Below are positions 28,196-37,009 of a stretch of 64,000 nucleotides of DNA, piece after piece. Under the pieces are notes generated by a model. That model did not search any database. It saw only the letters and a program-made list of their open reading frames with translations, and had not been told where the DNA came from. The number at the start of each line of letters is the position of its first letter. Within the stretch, counting starts at the first letter, position 1. This DNA comes from CAWGYQ01 sp963817395 (lineage in GTDB: Bacteria > Acidobacteriota > Vicinamibacteria > Vicinamibacterales > CAVPJW01): contig CAWFOC010000002.1 in assembly GCA_963817395.1 (NCBI GenBank), positions 17,233 through 81,232 on the forward strand, read 5' to 3'. The translations under genes were made by a program, and so were the position numbers.

Positions 28196-29089
28196 TCAAG
28201 TTTCATCCGCCGGCTCAGGGGTGATCCCGGCCGGATTCTCTCGCGACTGCCGGTCGTCATCCGCTGCGGGGGGACGAGCCGGCGATGAGGGAGTGCTGGA
28301 TTCAGGTCCCAGCCGCAGGTGAGGCGCATCCGCGGGCCGAGCCCGCTTGTAGACCCGAATCGGCCCGAACGGTTGCAACTGAAACACGCGAATCAGCTTC
28401 AGCCGAATCATCTCGAGCAGCGCCAGGAAGGTGACGATGAGCCCGCCGCGCGTCGAGACATCGCTGAAAAGCTCCTCGAACCCGCACGCCTCGGTCTCTG
28501 ATAACCGGGCCAGCAGCTGGTCGATGCGCACTTCAACAGGAATCTCTGGCGCGGGCAACGGGATGGACGGACGCTGGCGGGCCCGTTGCAGGACGGCCTT
28601 GAATGCCGTCATCAGACTGAAGAGGTCGACCTCCAGCTCGGGCTCGCCCTCCCCCCCGTCCAGCCCGGCTACGCGCCCATCGGGCCGGATCCACTGGGCG
28701 CTGCGCAGCGTCGCGCGCTCGTAGAGCATCTCGGCGGCCGCCTTGAATCGCTGGTGCTCGAGGAGCCGCCGCACCAGAGCATCGCGCGGATCCTCCTCGG
28801 GCTCATCCTGAGTCGGATCCGGCCGCGGCAGCAGGGTCCGCGACTTGATGTGAATGAGCGTGGCCGCCATCACCAGGAATTCGCCCGCGATGTCGAGATC
28901 GAGCTCCTGCATGAGCGAGATGTAGTCGAGGTACTGTCTCGTGATGTTCGAGATCGGAATGTCATAGATGTTCATCTCATGCTTCTTGATGAGATGAATG
29001 AGCAGATCGAGCGGTCCCTCGAAGTTCGAGAGCTTCACCGAATAGGCATCGGCCGACGATTCGAAGTCTGCGCCAGGGTGCTCCATCAT
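28196..29089 (-). CDS. scpA: segregation and condensation protein A (kleisin)
   Basis: Kleisin subunit that bridges the SMC heads. 297 residues. The N-terminal SMC-neck binding part reads VKLSNFEGPLDLLIHLIKKH, then IYDIPISNITRQYLDYISLM and GEFLVMAATLIHIKSRTLLP. The C-terminal winged helix is VTFLALLEMIRLKLIRVFQL near residue 225. An additional Pro/Asp/Arg-rich tail of about 45 residues follows. It starts eight bases after the trpS stop and is followed by scpB, so trpS-scpA-scpB is one leftward unit with the site-2 protease and uvrC upstream. Confidence 0.95.
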   Translation of the reverse strand: MMEHPGADFESSADAYSVKLSNFEGPLDLLIHLIKKHEMNIYDIPISNITRQYLDYISLMQELDLDIAGEFLVMAATLIHIKSRTLLPRPDPTQDEPEEDPRDALVRRLLEHQRFKAAAEMLYERATLRSAQWIRPDGRVAGLDGGEGEPELEVDLFSLMTAFKAVLQRARQRPSIPLPAPEIPVEVRIDQLLARLSETEACGFEELFSDVSTRGGLIVTFLALLEMIRLKLIRVFQLQPFGPIRVYKRARPADAPHLRLGPESSTPSSPARPPAADDDRQSRENPAGITPEPADET

Positions 29090-29097
29090 GGTGATAC

Positions 29098-30105
29098 TCA
29101 GCGATACGCGATCTTGACCGCGCTTCTCACGCGCTCCATGGTCTCGCCGGCGATGGCGCGCGCGCGCGCGGACCCATCGAAGAGAATCTCCTTCACGTGG
29201 TTGGGCCGAGCGAGCACGGCAGCCCGGCGCTCGCGCATGGGCTCGAGGACGGCGTTGATCGCCCGCGCCAGCTTCTCCTTGACCTCGACATCGCCAACCG
29301 CACCCGCTCGATATCTCGACTTCAGGTCTTCCACCTCGTCCGTGTTGGCGTTGAACGCGTCGTGATACAGGAACACGGGGTTCCCTTCCACCGTGCCCGG
29401 CACATCGGCACGCACCCGCTTCGGATCCGTGTACATCCGCATCACCTTCTTGCGCACGCTGTCCGCGTCATCGGTGAGATCGATGGTATTGCCGTAGCTC
29501 TTGCTCATCTTGCGGTTGTCGAGTCCGGGAAGGCGCGGAAACGTGGTGAGGAGGGCCTGGGGCTCGACGAACACGTCCCCGTAAAACCCATTGAAACGCC
29601 GCACCACTTCACGCGTCAACTCCAGGTGCGGCACCTGATCCTCACCCACCGGCACGAAGCGCGCGTCGTACATGATGATATCGGCGCCCTGCAGGAGCGG
29701 ATATCCGAGAAACCCGATCGTCGACAGGTCCTTCTCGGCGAGCTGCTCCTTCTGCTCCTTGTAGGTGGGCACTCGCTCGAGCCACGGCGAGGGTACCACC
29801 ATCGAGAGCAACAGGTACAGCTCTGCGTGTTCCGGAAGCAGTGACTGGATGAAGAGCGTGCTGCGCTCCGGGTCGATTCCGGCCGCAATCCAGTCGGCCA
29901 CGTTGTCGTAGGCGTACTTCGTCAGCTCGCTCGTGTCGGCGTACTCGCTCGTCAAGGCATGCCAGTCCGCGACGAAATAGAAGCATTCGTAGTCGCGCTG
30001 GAGCTGTGCCCAGTTCTGGAGCGCCCCCACCAGGTGCCCCAGGTGCAACTTCCCCGTCGGCCGCATCCCCGAGACGACGCGCGGTCGGCCGGTCAGAGCA
30101 GCCAC
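29098..30105 (-). CDS. trpS: tryptophanyl-tRNA synthetase
   Basis: 335-residue class Ic synthetase charging tRNA-Trp. Clear motifs: SGMRPTGKLHLGHLVGALQN (HIGH as HLGH) near residue 13-32, MYDARFVPVGEDQVPHLELT (substrate Gln/Asp site) and KMSKSYGNTIDL near residue 200. The C-terminus KEILFDGSARARAIAGETME is typical. The frame is intact. The start at 30105 overlaps the end of the site-2 protease gene by 13 bases. Confidence 0.95.
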   Translation of the reverse strand: MAALTGRPRVVSGMRPTGKLHLGHLVGALQNWAQLQRDYECFYFVADWHALTSEYADTSELTKYAYDNVADWIAAGIDPERSTLFIQSLLPEHAELYLLLSMVVPSPWLERVPTYKEQKEQLAEKDLSTIGFLGYPLLQGADIIMYDARFVPVGEDQVPHLELTREVVRRFNGFYGDVFVEPQALLTTFPRLPGLDNRKMSKSYGNTIDLTDDADSVRKKVMRMYTDPKRVRADVPGTVEGNPVFLYHDAFNANTDEVEDLKSRYRAGAVGDVEVKEKLARAINAVLEPMRERRAAVLARPNHVKEILFDGSARARAIAGETMERVRSAVKIAYR

Positions 30106-30760
30106 GTGAGGAGCAGATAGTACGGCGGGATCACGAGGTAGGACAGCACCCCGGTGAACATGAGGGCGTAGATCAGCAGAAACCCGTACGGCCGGAGGCG
30201 ATCGTACTGCTGTGCGAGCGGCAATGGCAGCAGGCCGGCAAGGACGTTTCCCCCGTCGAGCGGCGGAATCGGAATCATGTTGAAGAGGGCGAGGAGCAAA
30301 TTGATTTGCAGCGCGCCGCGGAGCAGCATCGCCAGCGGTGCGCTGAAGCTGACCTGATCGAGCGTGAACGGTGCGACGGGGAACACCGCAGGGCGAGGGA
30401 AGCCAGTACGGCCAGCAGGAGGTTGCTTGCGGGACCAGCAGCCGCGACGAGCAGGTAGTCGCGCCGGCCGCGCTTGAGCCGGCTCACGTTCACCGGTACG
30501 GGCTTCGCCCATCCAATGAGCGGCGCGCCCGTGACTGCCGCCACGAGCGGAAGCACGATGGTCCCCAACGGATCGACGTGCACCGCCGGATTGAGCGAAA
30601 TGCGTCCCAGGAGCTTGGCGGTTGGATCGCCGAGACGATAGGCCGTCGCCGCATGCGCCGATTCGTGGACCGTCAGAGAAAACAGCAGGACCAGGAATTC
30701 GATGAAGATGAGACCGAAATTGACGTCAGACAACGGCCCAAGAGTAAGGCAAGAGGCCAC
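30093..30760 (-). CDS. site-2 protease family (M50) membrane metalloprotease (one frame break)
   Basis: Small polytopic zinc protease of the YwhC/SpoIVFB-like class, about 222 residues. The zinc motif HESAH is in LLFSLTVHESAHAATAYRLG near residue 30-35. A second membrane helix, DYLLVAAAGPASNLLLAVLA, follows. After a frame change near 30390 come NLLLALFNMIPIPPLDGGNV (third zinc ligand Asp) and a final hydrophobic segment. Such proteases cut within membranes, often in regulatory or quality-control pathways, but the substrate is unknown. The gene begins 11 bases after uvrC and overlaps the trpS start. Confidence 0.85.
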
Positions 30761-30771
30761 GGCAGAGCAAG

Positions 30772-32643
30772 TTAGCGCGCGGCGGCGAAATAGCTGAGAA
30801 GCGAATCCGCGGCTCGCGCACCCACCACCGGCAGCAGTTCTTCGCGCGTGGCTCGACGCACACCAGCCAGACTGCCGAAGCGAACGAGCAACGCGCGACG
30901 ACGCCGCGGCCCGATGCCCGGCACGGCGTCGAGCTCGGACGAGAGATCGCGCATGGCACGCGCGCGCCGATGATAGGTGACCGCAAAACGATGCGCCTCG
31001 TCGCGAATCCGTCGGATGAGTCTGAGCGACGGATCGTGCGGATCGATTCTGAGGGGGTCCGACTGGTCGCGCGTGAAGATCAGCTCTTCTCTTTTCGCCA
31101 GACCAATCGCCACGAGGTTGGCGAGTCCCAGCTGTTCAAGCGCTTGATAGGCGGCCGTCAGCTGGCCCGGACCGCCGTCGATGACGATCAGATCCGGAAA
31201 AGGACCGCCCTGTTCGAGCAAGCGGCGGAAGCGCCGCAACACCACCTCGTGCATCGCGGCGAAGTCGTCGGGCGCCGGCGCTTCCGGTTGGACAGCCGGC
31301 GGCGCCACGCGGCGACGCCGGCTGCCAGTGAGCGCCGGAAGACCCAGAATGCGATACTTCCGATACTCACCCGGCCTCATGCGCCCGTCTTCGCAGACGA
31401 CCATCGACGCCACGGTCTCGCTTCCCTGAATGGTCGAAATATCGAAACATTCGATGCGCCGCGGCACGGACGGCAGCTGCAGGACCACGCGCAGCGTTTC
31501 GAGCGCATCGTAGTGGGCCACGGTGTCTTCGTTGAATCGCCTCTCGTAGGCGAGCGCCGCATTCCGCGTCGCCAGCTCGATCAACCCCCGCTTGTCGCCC
31601 CGCTTGGGGACCAGAAGGCGCACGGCGCGCCCGCTCTCGGAACCGAGCCACGCCTCGAGCGCTTCGCGGTCCTCCGGCTCGACGGGCAGATGGACTTCCG
31701 GCGGTACCGCGTTGAGCTCGTAAAACTGCTGCAAGGCCGCCTGCAGCACGACGGCTTCACTGTCGGCGGCCGCCTTCCCCGCGTCGGTCACGAGCTCCAC
31801 CCGCTCGATGACGCGGCCGCCGCGCATGACGAAGACCATGATGAGGACGCCTGCGGGGCCAATCCTCACACCAAACGCATCGCGATCACCGAGCCTTGCG
31901 GTCGCCATCTTCTGCTGTCTCTCGTGAAGCGTCGTGACGGTGCGCATGGCATCGCGCAGCTGCGCCGCTTCTTCGTATCGCTGGCTCTCTGCTGCGGCAC
32001 GCATCCGGTCCTCGAGCTCGCGCGCCAGCTCCTCGCGACGTCCTTCGAGGAACAGCTTCGTGTCGGTGACGGCACGGGCATATCAATCGGCCGTGCACAA
32101 CGCGTCGACGCACGGAGCAATGCAGCGCTTGATGTCGTACTCGAGGCAGGGCCGTCCGCGCTTGCCGGTGATGACCTCGTTGCACGATCGCAGCCCGAAG
32201 AGCCTGTGCGTCAACGCCATGGTCTTGCGCGCGAAGGTCGCCGGCAGGAAAGGTCCGGCGTAGAAGTGCGCGTCGCGCTCCACCCGCCTGGCCACGAGGA
32301 TGCGTGGGTACTCCTCGCCGGTGGTGAGCTTCAGGTAGGGATAGTTCTTGTCGTCCCGCAGGAGGATGTTGTACTTCGGCGACCGCTGTTTGATGAGATG
32401 GTTCTCGAGCGCAAGCGCTTCCACGACGGAGTCGGTGACGATGACCTCGACGCGGTGGACCTCGTCGAGGAGCGCGTCGGTCTTCGGGCTGCTGCCGTAC
32501 GCACCCAGATACGTGCGGACGCGGTCACGAAGCGACCGGGCCTTGCCGACATACACCGTGTCGCCACGCTGATTCAGGTAGAGATAGACACCAGGCTGCT
32601 CGGGCAGGCGCGCAACCTGGGCCTTGAGTTCATGAATCGCCAT
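30772..32643 (-). CDS. uvrC: excinuclease ABC subunit C (one frame break)
   Basis: Makes the two incisions during nucleotide excision repair. The N-terminal GIY-YIG domain reads PGVYLYLNQRGDTVYVGKA (residues 18-36), followed by CNEVITGKRGRPCLEYDIKR and the Cys-rich linker. The frame breaks near 32085. The second part has the UvrB-interacting UVR region (YEEAAQLRDAMRTVTTLHER), the RNase H-like half (FDISTIQGSETVASMVVCED, IDGGPGQLTAA) and a C-terminal helix-hairpin-helix (AVPGIGPRRRRALLVRFGSL). Joined length is about 624 residues, as expected. It diverges from the phosphatidyltransferase gene by eight bases. Confidence 0.93.
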
Positions 32644-32651
32644 CGGCTACC

Positions 32652-33374
32652 ATGACACGCCTCCACGGCGTGACCGGAAGTTTCCAAAGGGCCCCGGCGG
32701 CGCTCGAGCACACCACCGTCCCAGGCTTCGATACCCGCTCTATGACATTCACAGGAACCATCGGCGCCATTTGCATGGTTCCACTCCGGGTGATCATCAA
32801 TCTCTGCGTCGCCTGGCGAATCCACCCGAACGTGCTGACATTCTGCGGCATGATGACCAACGTCGCGGCGGCATGCGCGCTCGGCGTGGGACGGTTCCGC
32901 CTGGCCGGCTTCATCATGATCGCCGCCAACATGTTCGACTTCATCGACGGCAAGGTGGCCGCCGAGAGCAATCGCTCGTCCGAGTTCGGCGGGTTCTGGG
33001 ACTCGGTCATGGACCGCTTCTCGGACCTCACGCTCTTCATCGGCCTCATCTATCTCTACGCGCAGCTCCACCGCACCGATTACGTCATTATCACCGCGCT
33101 CACGATGATGTTCGCCATCATGACCAGCTACACGCGCGCGCGGGCCGAGTCGCTCATCGACAAGTGCAAGGTCGGCTTCATGGAGCGCCCCGAGCGCATC
33201 GTCCTCTTCATGATCGGAGCCTTCACGAATCGCATGGCCGCCGTGCTCTGGGTCATCGGCGTGCTCTCGGTGATTACCGTGGCAGACCGGATCTACTACA
33301 CGTGGCAGGTGCTGAACGGTCACCGTAACGTCGAGGCCGCTCTGCTCCAGCGGCTCAACCAGAAGGTGTCGTGA
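32652..33374 (+). CDS. CDP-alcohol phosphatidyltransferase family membrane protein
   Basis: Integral membrane enzyme that transfers a phosphatidyl (or phospho-alcohol) group from a CDP-alcohol. The catalytic motif D-x2-D-G-x(n)-G-x3-D-x3-D is present as FDFIDGKVAAESN, then GFWDSVMDRFSD, at about residues 98-125. Several hydrophobic helices surround it (AAACALGVGRFRLAGFIMI, VIITALTMMFAIMTSY). It has 240 residues from ATG 32652; an internal ATG (MTFTGTIGAI, residue 31) could be the true start since the first 30 residues lack similarity to the family. Which phospholipid or alcohol is made is not clear. A 66-residue membrane protein follows one base later. Confidence 0.8.
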   Translation: MTRLHGVTGSFQRAPAALEHTTVPGFDTRSMTFTGTIGAICMVPLRVIINLCVAWRIHPNVLTFCGMMTNVAAACALGVGRFRLAGFIMIAANMFDFIDGKVAAESNRSSEFGGFWDSVMDRFSDLTLFIGLIYLYAQLHRTDYVIITALTMMFAIMTSYTRARAESLIDKCKVGFMERPERIVLFMIGAFTNRMAAVLWVIGVLSVITVADRIYYTWQVLNGHRNVEAALLQRLNQKVS

Positions 33375-33375
33375 C

Positions 33376-33576
33376 GTGAAACGACTCGTGACCCTGCCGC
33401 TGCTGGTGCTCTGGAGAGCCTGCTTCTGGACTTACGAGCGCGCCACCTGGCAGTACGACCTGATGGTCATCGCCATCCTGGCGTTCGTCTGGCTGACCCC
33501 GCCCGCGTGGCTTGGCGACCCCATGGCCAAAGGGCCAGGACTCGCCGTCAGGCTCTTCGACGCCCTCAGTCGCTGA
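33376..33576 (+). CDS. small membrane protein
   Basis: 66 residues, GTG start at 33376, one base after the stop of the phosphatidyltransferase. A basic N-terminus (KRLVTLPLLVLW) is followed by one or two hydrophobic segments (YDLMVIAILAFVWLTPPAWL). It resembles no characterised family. Close coupling suggests it is an accessory of the upstream lipid enzyme. The C-terminal AVRLFDALSR may face the cytoplasm. A real gene is supported by context and hydrophobicity, not by homology that I can verify. Confidence 0.55.
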   Translation: MKRLVTLPLLVLWRACFWTYERATWQYDLMVIAILAFVWLTPPAWLGDPMAKGPGLAVRLFDALSR

Positions 33577-33621
33577 TCCGGGATCTGGTGCCGCCATATC
33601 CGGCGACACCGCGGCGTCCGC

Positions 33622-34479
33622 TCAGGCTCGTGCGCGCTTCTTGGCTTCGGCCCGCACCGGACGCTTGGGCAGCGCCGCGACCTTGGCAGGCTTCTTCTGC
33701 GCCGCGCTCACCGAGTCGAGGCTCTTCCTGAGCGCTTCCATCAGGTTGACGACCTTCGGAGGCGCTTCGACTTCGGGCGCCACCACCTCTTCGCCCGCAA
33801 TCTTCGCCTCGATGATCTTCATCAGGCCGTCCCGGTAGTCGTCGTGGTAACGGCTCAGGTCGAGCTTCCCGTCGAACGTGCCGATGACCTGCTTCGCGAG
33901 CTTGATTTCTTCGGCTTTGATCTGCGCCGGAATCGCACCGAGCTCGTCGACGGCATTCATCGATCGAATCTCGGCGGCGTGGTGCAGCGTGTACATGACG
34001 AGGCCCCGGCCCTGGGGCTTCACCGCGACGAGATACTCCCGTCCGTACAAGGCCAGCTTGCCGATGCCGACCTTGCCCTTCATGCCCTCGCGCATGACGG
34101 CAAACGCATCGCCGCCCATGGGACCATCGGGCGCCAGGTAGTAGGCCTTATCGACGTAGATGGGGTCGAGGCTCTCCTCGTCGCTGAATTGCACGAGGTT
34201 GATCACCCGCGTCGTGTCGACGCGCACCTTCTCGAGGTCTTCGTCAGTCACGACCACGTAGCGCCCTTTCTCGAACTCGTAGCCCTTCGAGAGCTCCGTG
34301 TTGGCCACCTCACGCTCGCAGCTGGGACACCAGCGTTTCTGCTGGATGCGCGTCTGGCACACGCTGTGGAGCTGGTTGAAGCTCAATGTCGCGCTGGGCT
34401 CGGTCGCCGGGAAGACCTTGACCGGGATGTTGACCAGGCTGACCTTGAGAAACCCTTTCCAGGTGGGTCTGAGCGCCAT
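33622..34479 (-). CDS. ku: non-homologous end-joining protein Ku
   Basis: Bacterial Ku: homodimer that threads onto broken DNA ends and recruits LigD. 285 residues. The domain starts MALRPTWKGFLKVSLVNIPV and continues with VCQTRIQQKRWCPSCEREV (two Cys pairs), KGYEFEKGRYVVVTDEDLEK and the core beta-barrel (YLVAVKPQGRGLVMYTLHHA). Then KLDLSRYHDDYRDGLMKIIE and a Lys-rich C-terminal tail (KKPAKVAALPKRPVRAEAKK) that helps DNA binding. AAGGAGGA lies upstream of the ATG at 34479. No ligD is in the window, so the ligase must lie elsewhere if the pathway is complete. Confidence 0.95.
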   Translation of the reverse strand: MALRPTWKGFLKVSLVNIPVKVFPATEPSATLSFNQLHSVCQTRIQQKRWCPSCEREVANTELSKGYEFEKGRYVVVTDEDLEKVRVDTTRVINLVQFSDEESLDPIYVDKAYYLAPDGPMGGDAFAVMREGMKGKVGIGKLALYGREYLVAVKPQGRGLVMYTLHHAAEIRSMNAVDELGAIPAQIKAEEIKLAKQVIGTFDGKLDLSRYHDDYRDGLMKIIEAKIAGEEVVAPEVEAPPKVVNLMEALRKSLDSVSAAQKKPAKVAALPKRPVRAEAKKRARA

Positions 34480-34527
34480 CGGCGTGCTCCTCCTTCGAGT
34501 GCTATATCGGGCAGGGGCCTGAGGACT

Positions 34528-35092
34528 TCATGGCCTCAGACGTCTTCTCGTTCGTCGTGCCCGCCCAGGTCGAGACTCGTTCCCGAGAAATGAATGTCGT
34601 GAGCCGCAGATCTTGTCGCGCAGCAACCGTCGCGCAGCGCCGTAGTGGACGGATGGTACCACCAGACGACGAGCCAGCTTTCTCATCCGCGAGATGAGGA
34701 TGAGCGTGATGTTCCTCGCCTTCCCGCCACGCGATTCCACCGATTTGCCAGTAGGGCATGAATCCGCTCTCTGACCAGATGCCGTCTTCATAGAAGCCGT
34801 GCCCGATGCGCCGGCTGAGCGGAAGCAGGTAGCCGTAGTAGGCAAACATCATCAGCTCGCCGAAGGCCTGCTCGGGTGGCCGGCGTTGAAACACGAGCTT
34901 GAAGAAGACCAGGCAGCCCAGCGCCACGCCGGTCGCAAGCATCAGCCCATAGTATCTGGGCCGGGGTCCAGGCCACGTCAAGAGCGCCAGGCGCCGACGG
35001 CGGAGATAGCGGACGAAGTCGGCGGACAGCCGCAGGTTGGCGACCAGAAAACCGCACCCGAGCAGCAGCAGAACGGCCGGGAGTAACGCCAC
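34528..35092 (-). CDS. membrane protein, DUF5673-like (frame break)
   Basis: About 187 residues: two or three hydrophobic helices (VALLPAVLLLLGCGFLVANL, YYGLMLATGVALGCLVFFKL, ELMMFAYYGYLLPLSRRIGH) and a cytoplasmic C-terminal domain. That domain, YEDGIWSESGFMPYWQIGGI, is followed after a frame change near 34695 by ITLILISRMRKLARRLVVPS. The 'GIW ... W..I....W' pattern with a final basic strand resembles DUF5673/YobI-type small membrane proteins; I am not certain. Start GTG 35092 is chosen because it begins the first helix and follows tdk by ten bases. Convergent or codirectional genes: ku lies downstream on the same strand. Confidence 0.55.
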
Positions 35093-35102
35093 CCCGCCGA
35101 TT

Positions 35103-35750
35103 TTAAGCCTGATCGGCTGATGCGGGCGACCCGGCCAGCTCCGGGTCGTAGCAACGTCGACAGCGCGCTTCGTAGGTGCCCTGCGCACCGAGCAGATACC
35201 GATCGCTGCTGATAATCAGACGCTGCGTCCGATTGGCTGGCGCGCCGCAGACGACGCAGATGGCCAGCGTCTTCGTGATGTATTCCGCAATGGCCAGCAG
35301 CTGGGGCATTGGCTCGAAGGGGCGTCCCAGATAGTCCTTGTCGAGTCCCGCCACGATCACGCGCTTGCCTCGATCGGCCAGCTCGTTGCACACGGCCGGC
35401 AGCTCGGCATCGAAGAACTGCCCTTCGTCGATACCGACGATGTCGGTGTCGGCATCGACGGCGGCCAGCAGCGCCCGGGCTGACTCGACGGTCTCCGAAG
35501 GAATCCGCATGTCGCTGTGCGAGACGATGTGACTCGTCGAATGGCGGCTGTCGAAAACGGGTTTGAAAATCTGAACCTTCTGGCGCGCGATCTGTGCACG
35601 GCGCAGGCGTCGAATCAGCTCTTCGCTCTTGCCGCTGAACATGCTGCCCGTGATGACCTCGATCCACCCGGGACCGCGGCTCCGCCGATCGGCGGAGGGT
35701 TCGCCGTTGAGCAAGAGAGGCTGTTCCTGCGATTCAGGAGAACGGTTCAT
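35103..35750 (-). CDS. tdk: thymidine kinase (type II)
   Basis: Salvages thymidine and deoxyuridine by phosphorylation. 215 residues with the P-loop ITGSMFSGKSEELIRRLRR at residue 34-52, VGIDEGQFFDAELPAVC (catalytic Glu in DEGQFF) and DYLGRPFEPMPQLLAIAEY (lasso). Two zinc pairs are visible, CVVC and CRRC. An N-terminal extension of about 27 residues is Pro/Ser/Arg rich and not part of the fold. Start ATG 35750 overlaps the following ITPase gene's stop by four bases. Confidence 0.94.
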   Translation of the reverse strand: MNRSPESQEQPLLLNGEPSADRRSRGPGWIEVITGSMFSGKSEELIRRLRRAQIARQKVQIFKPVFDSRHSTSHIVSHSDMRIPSETVESARALLAAVDADTDIVGIDEGQFFDAELPAVCNELADRGKRVIVAGLDKDYLGRPFEPMPQLLAIAEYITKTLAICVVCGAPANRTQRLIISSDRYLLGAQGTYEARCRRCYDPELAGSPASADQA

Positions 35751-36310
35751 ACGAATGCATCCGCATTGAAAAATGGAGCCAAAGCGCTGATGACCGCCGT
35801 TCGAAACGCGTCACGGCGGGTCACGAGGTCGCGAGTCAGGACGCCCCACGCCCCGCGAGTGTTCCGGACGCCCGCACCCGCCGTGCGATCAACGACATCA
35901 CCGAGCTCGGTGCCGTCAGCCAGGCCCGACGCGACGTGCTCGGGCAACAGAATAGCGCCTCCGGCTCCGTAGCTCCATCGACGTCCGTCGCTGACGCACG
36001 CCCAGTTCTTGAGAGCGAGAAGCGACCGACCGTCGGGCAGCGTCACCGGATCGACTCCGCCTTCCAAACCGATGTAGAGGCAATCTTCGGACCCTGTCGA
36101 CGGCCCTGCCGCCATCATGGCGCGAACACGACCCTCTGCCGCCGCGACAATGGCCGGCTCGCCCATGGGCATGCGCGGTCCAGCGCCACCCATATCCACG
36201 GTCCGCAGTTCGGCGGGCTCGAAGCGGCGATCGAGTGCGGCGACGGCCGTCAGCGCGTCGCGCGCGGCCTCGACCTTGGCTGAGCGGATTGAACCGAGAT
36301 AGATGATCAC
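35747..36310 (-). CDS. inosine/xanthosine triphosphatase (YjjX family, DUF84)
   Basis: 187 residues. House-cleaning enzyme that hydrolyses non-canonical ITP and XTP. Motifs: YLGSIRSAKVEAARDAL at the N-terminus (phosphate-binding), MGEPAIVAAAEGRVRAMM, CLYIGLEGGVDP near residue 78, and LADGTELGDVVDRTAGAGVR near 125-145. It overlaps the tdk start by four bases, so ITPase and thymidine kinase are made from the same message: both act on nucleotide pools. The start ATG at 36310 is the first residue of the conserved strand (MIIYLGSIRSAK). Confidence 0.88.
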   Translation of the reverse strand: MIIYLGSIRSAKVEAARDALTAVAALDRRFEPAELRTVDMGGAGPRMPMGEPAIVAAAEGRVRAMMAAGPSTGSEDCLYIGLEGGVDPVTLPDGRSLLALKNWACVSDGRRWSYGAGGAILLPEHVASGLADGTELGDVVDRTAGAGVRNTRGAWGVLTRDLVTRRDAFRTAVISALAPFFNADAFV

Positions 36311-36349
36311 GTTTGCTGGCCGGCCGGCGACCGGCCGAGGCTGGCGGGC

Positions 36350-36913
36350 TCAGACGCGAGACTGATACTCTCCGGTATCCGTATTCACGCGAACCACGTC
36401 GCCCGTGTTGACGAAGGGCGGCACCTGAATGACCAGCCCGGTCTCGAGTCGCGCGGGCTTCACCTGCGCGCTGGCCGTGGCTCCCTTGATGCCCGGGACG
36501 GTCTCCTCGACCTTGAGGTCGACAGTCTGCGGCAGTTCGACACCGACGGGCTCCGATCCGTAGAACTCGGCCGTGATCACCGAGTCCGCCACGAGATAGT
36601 GCACCGACTCTCCCAGCAGCTCCGCCGACATCTGAAGCTGCTCGAAGTTGGTCGTATCCATGAAGTAGTAGGCGCTGCCGTCGGAGTAGAGATACTGCAT
36701 TTCGCGCTCGTCCAGCGTGGCGCGCTCCACATCCTCTTCCGATCTGAACTTCTGGTCGCTCAGTGAGCCGCTGCGGATATTTCGCAGCCGGCACTGCACG
36801 AATCCGCGTTTGTTGCCCGGGGTCAGGTGATGGAGGTCGAGGACCCGGAACAAGTCGTTGGCGACTTTGACCAGCATGCCCTTTCTCAACCGCGTGGCTT
36901 GGATCGAGGACAC
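36350..36913 (-). CDS. efp: elongation factor P
   Basis: Rescues ribosomes stalled at proline stretches. 187 residues from GTG 36913, which has GAGGAGGT six bases upstream; a longer frame to 36991 is rejected because of this ribosome site. Three OB/KOW domains are visible: LRKGMLVKVANDLFRVLD, then the loop TPGNKRGFVQ, DERE-MQYLYSDGSAYYF, and the C-terminal FVNTGDVVRVNTDTGEYQSR. In the loop tip, where E. coli EF-P has the modified Lys34 (PGKGQAF), this protein has Asn34 followed by Lys35 and Arg36. Divergent to hsp20. Confidence 0.94.
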   Translation of the reverse strand: MSSIQATRLRKGMLVKVANDLFRVLDLHHLTPGNKRGFVQCRLRNIRSGSLSDQKFRSEEDVERATLDEREMQYLYSDGSAYYFMDTTNFEQLQMSAELLGESVHYLVADSVITAEFYGSEPVGVELPQTVDLKVEETVPGIKGATASAQVKPARLETGLVIQVPPFVNTGDVVRVNTDTGEYQSRV

Positions 36914-36959
36914 GGACGGACCTCCTCTGCGCGCGCCTACTGTAACCGTATATCCTTGC

Positions 36960-37004
36960 AATCGTAGCACATATTGGCTCGCCTCATTCAATCATGCTAC
37001 GATT
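36960..37004. promoter_or_regulatory. 10-base inverted repeat and likely hsp20 promoter
   Basis: The arms AATCGTAGCA (36960-36969) and TGCTACGATT (36995-37004) are perfect inverted repeats separated by 25 bases, between the divergent efp and hsp20 starts. They do not match CIRCE or HAIR. The right arm includes TACGAT (36998-37003), a plausible -10 box, with TTGGCT 18 bases upstream (36974-36979). Transcription would then begin at about 37010, the hsp20 ATG itself, so a leaderless message is possible. A dimeric repressor could cover both arms. Confidence 0.5.
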
Positions 37005-37009
37005 TCCGC

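Noticed and set aside
26782..28329. 515-residue minus-strand frame over rluB and scpB
   Set aside because: No domain; overlaps two well-supported genes in other frames.
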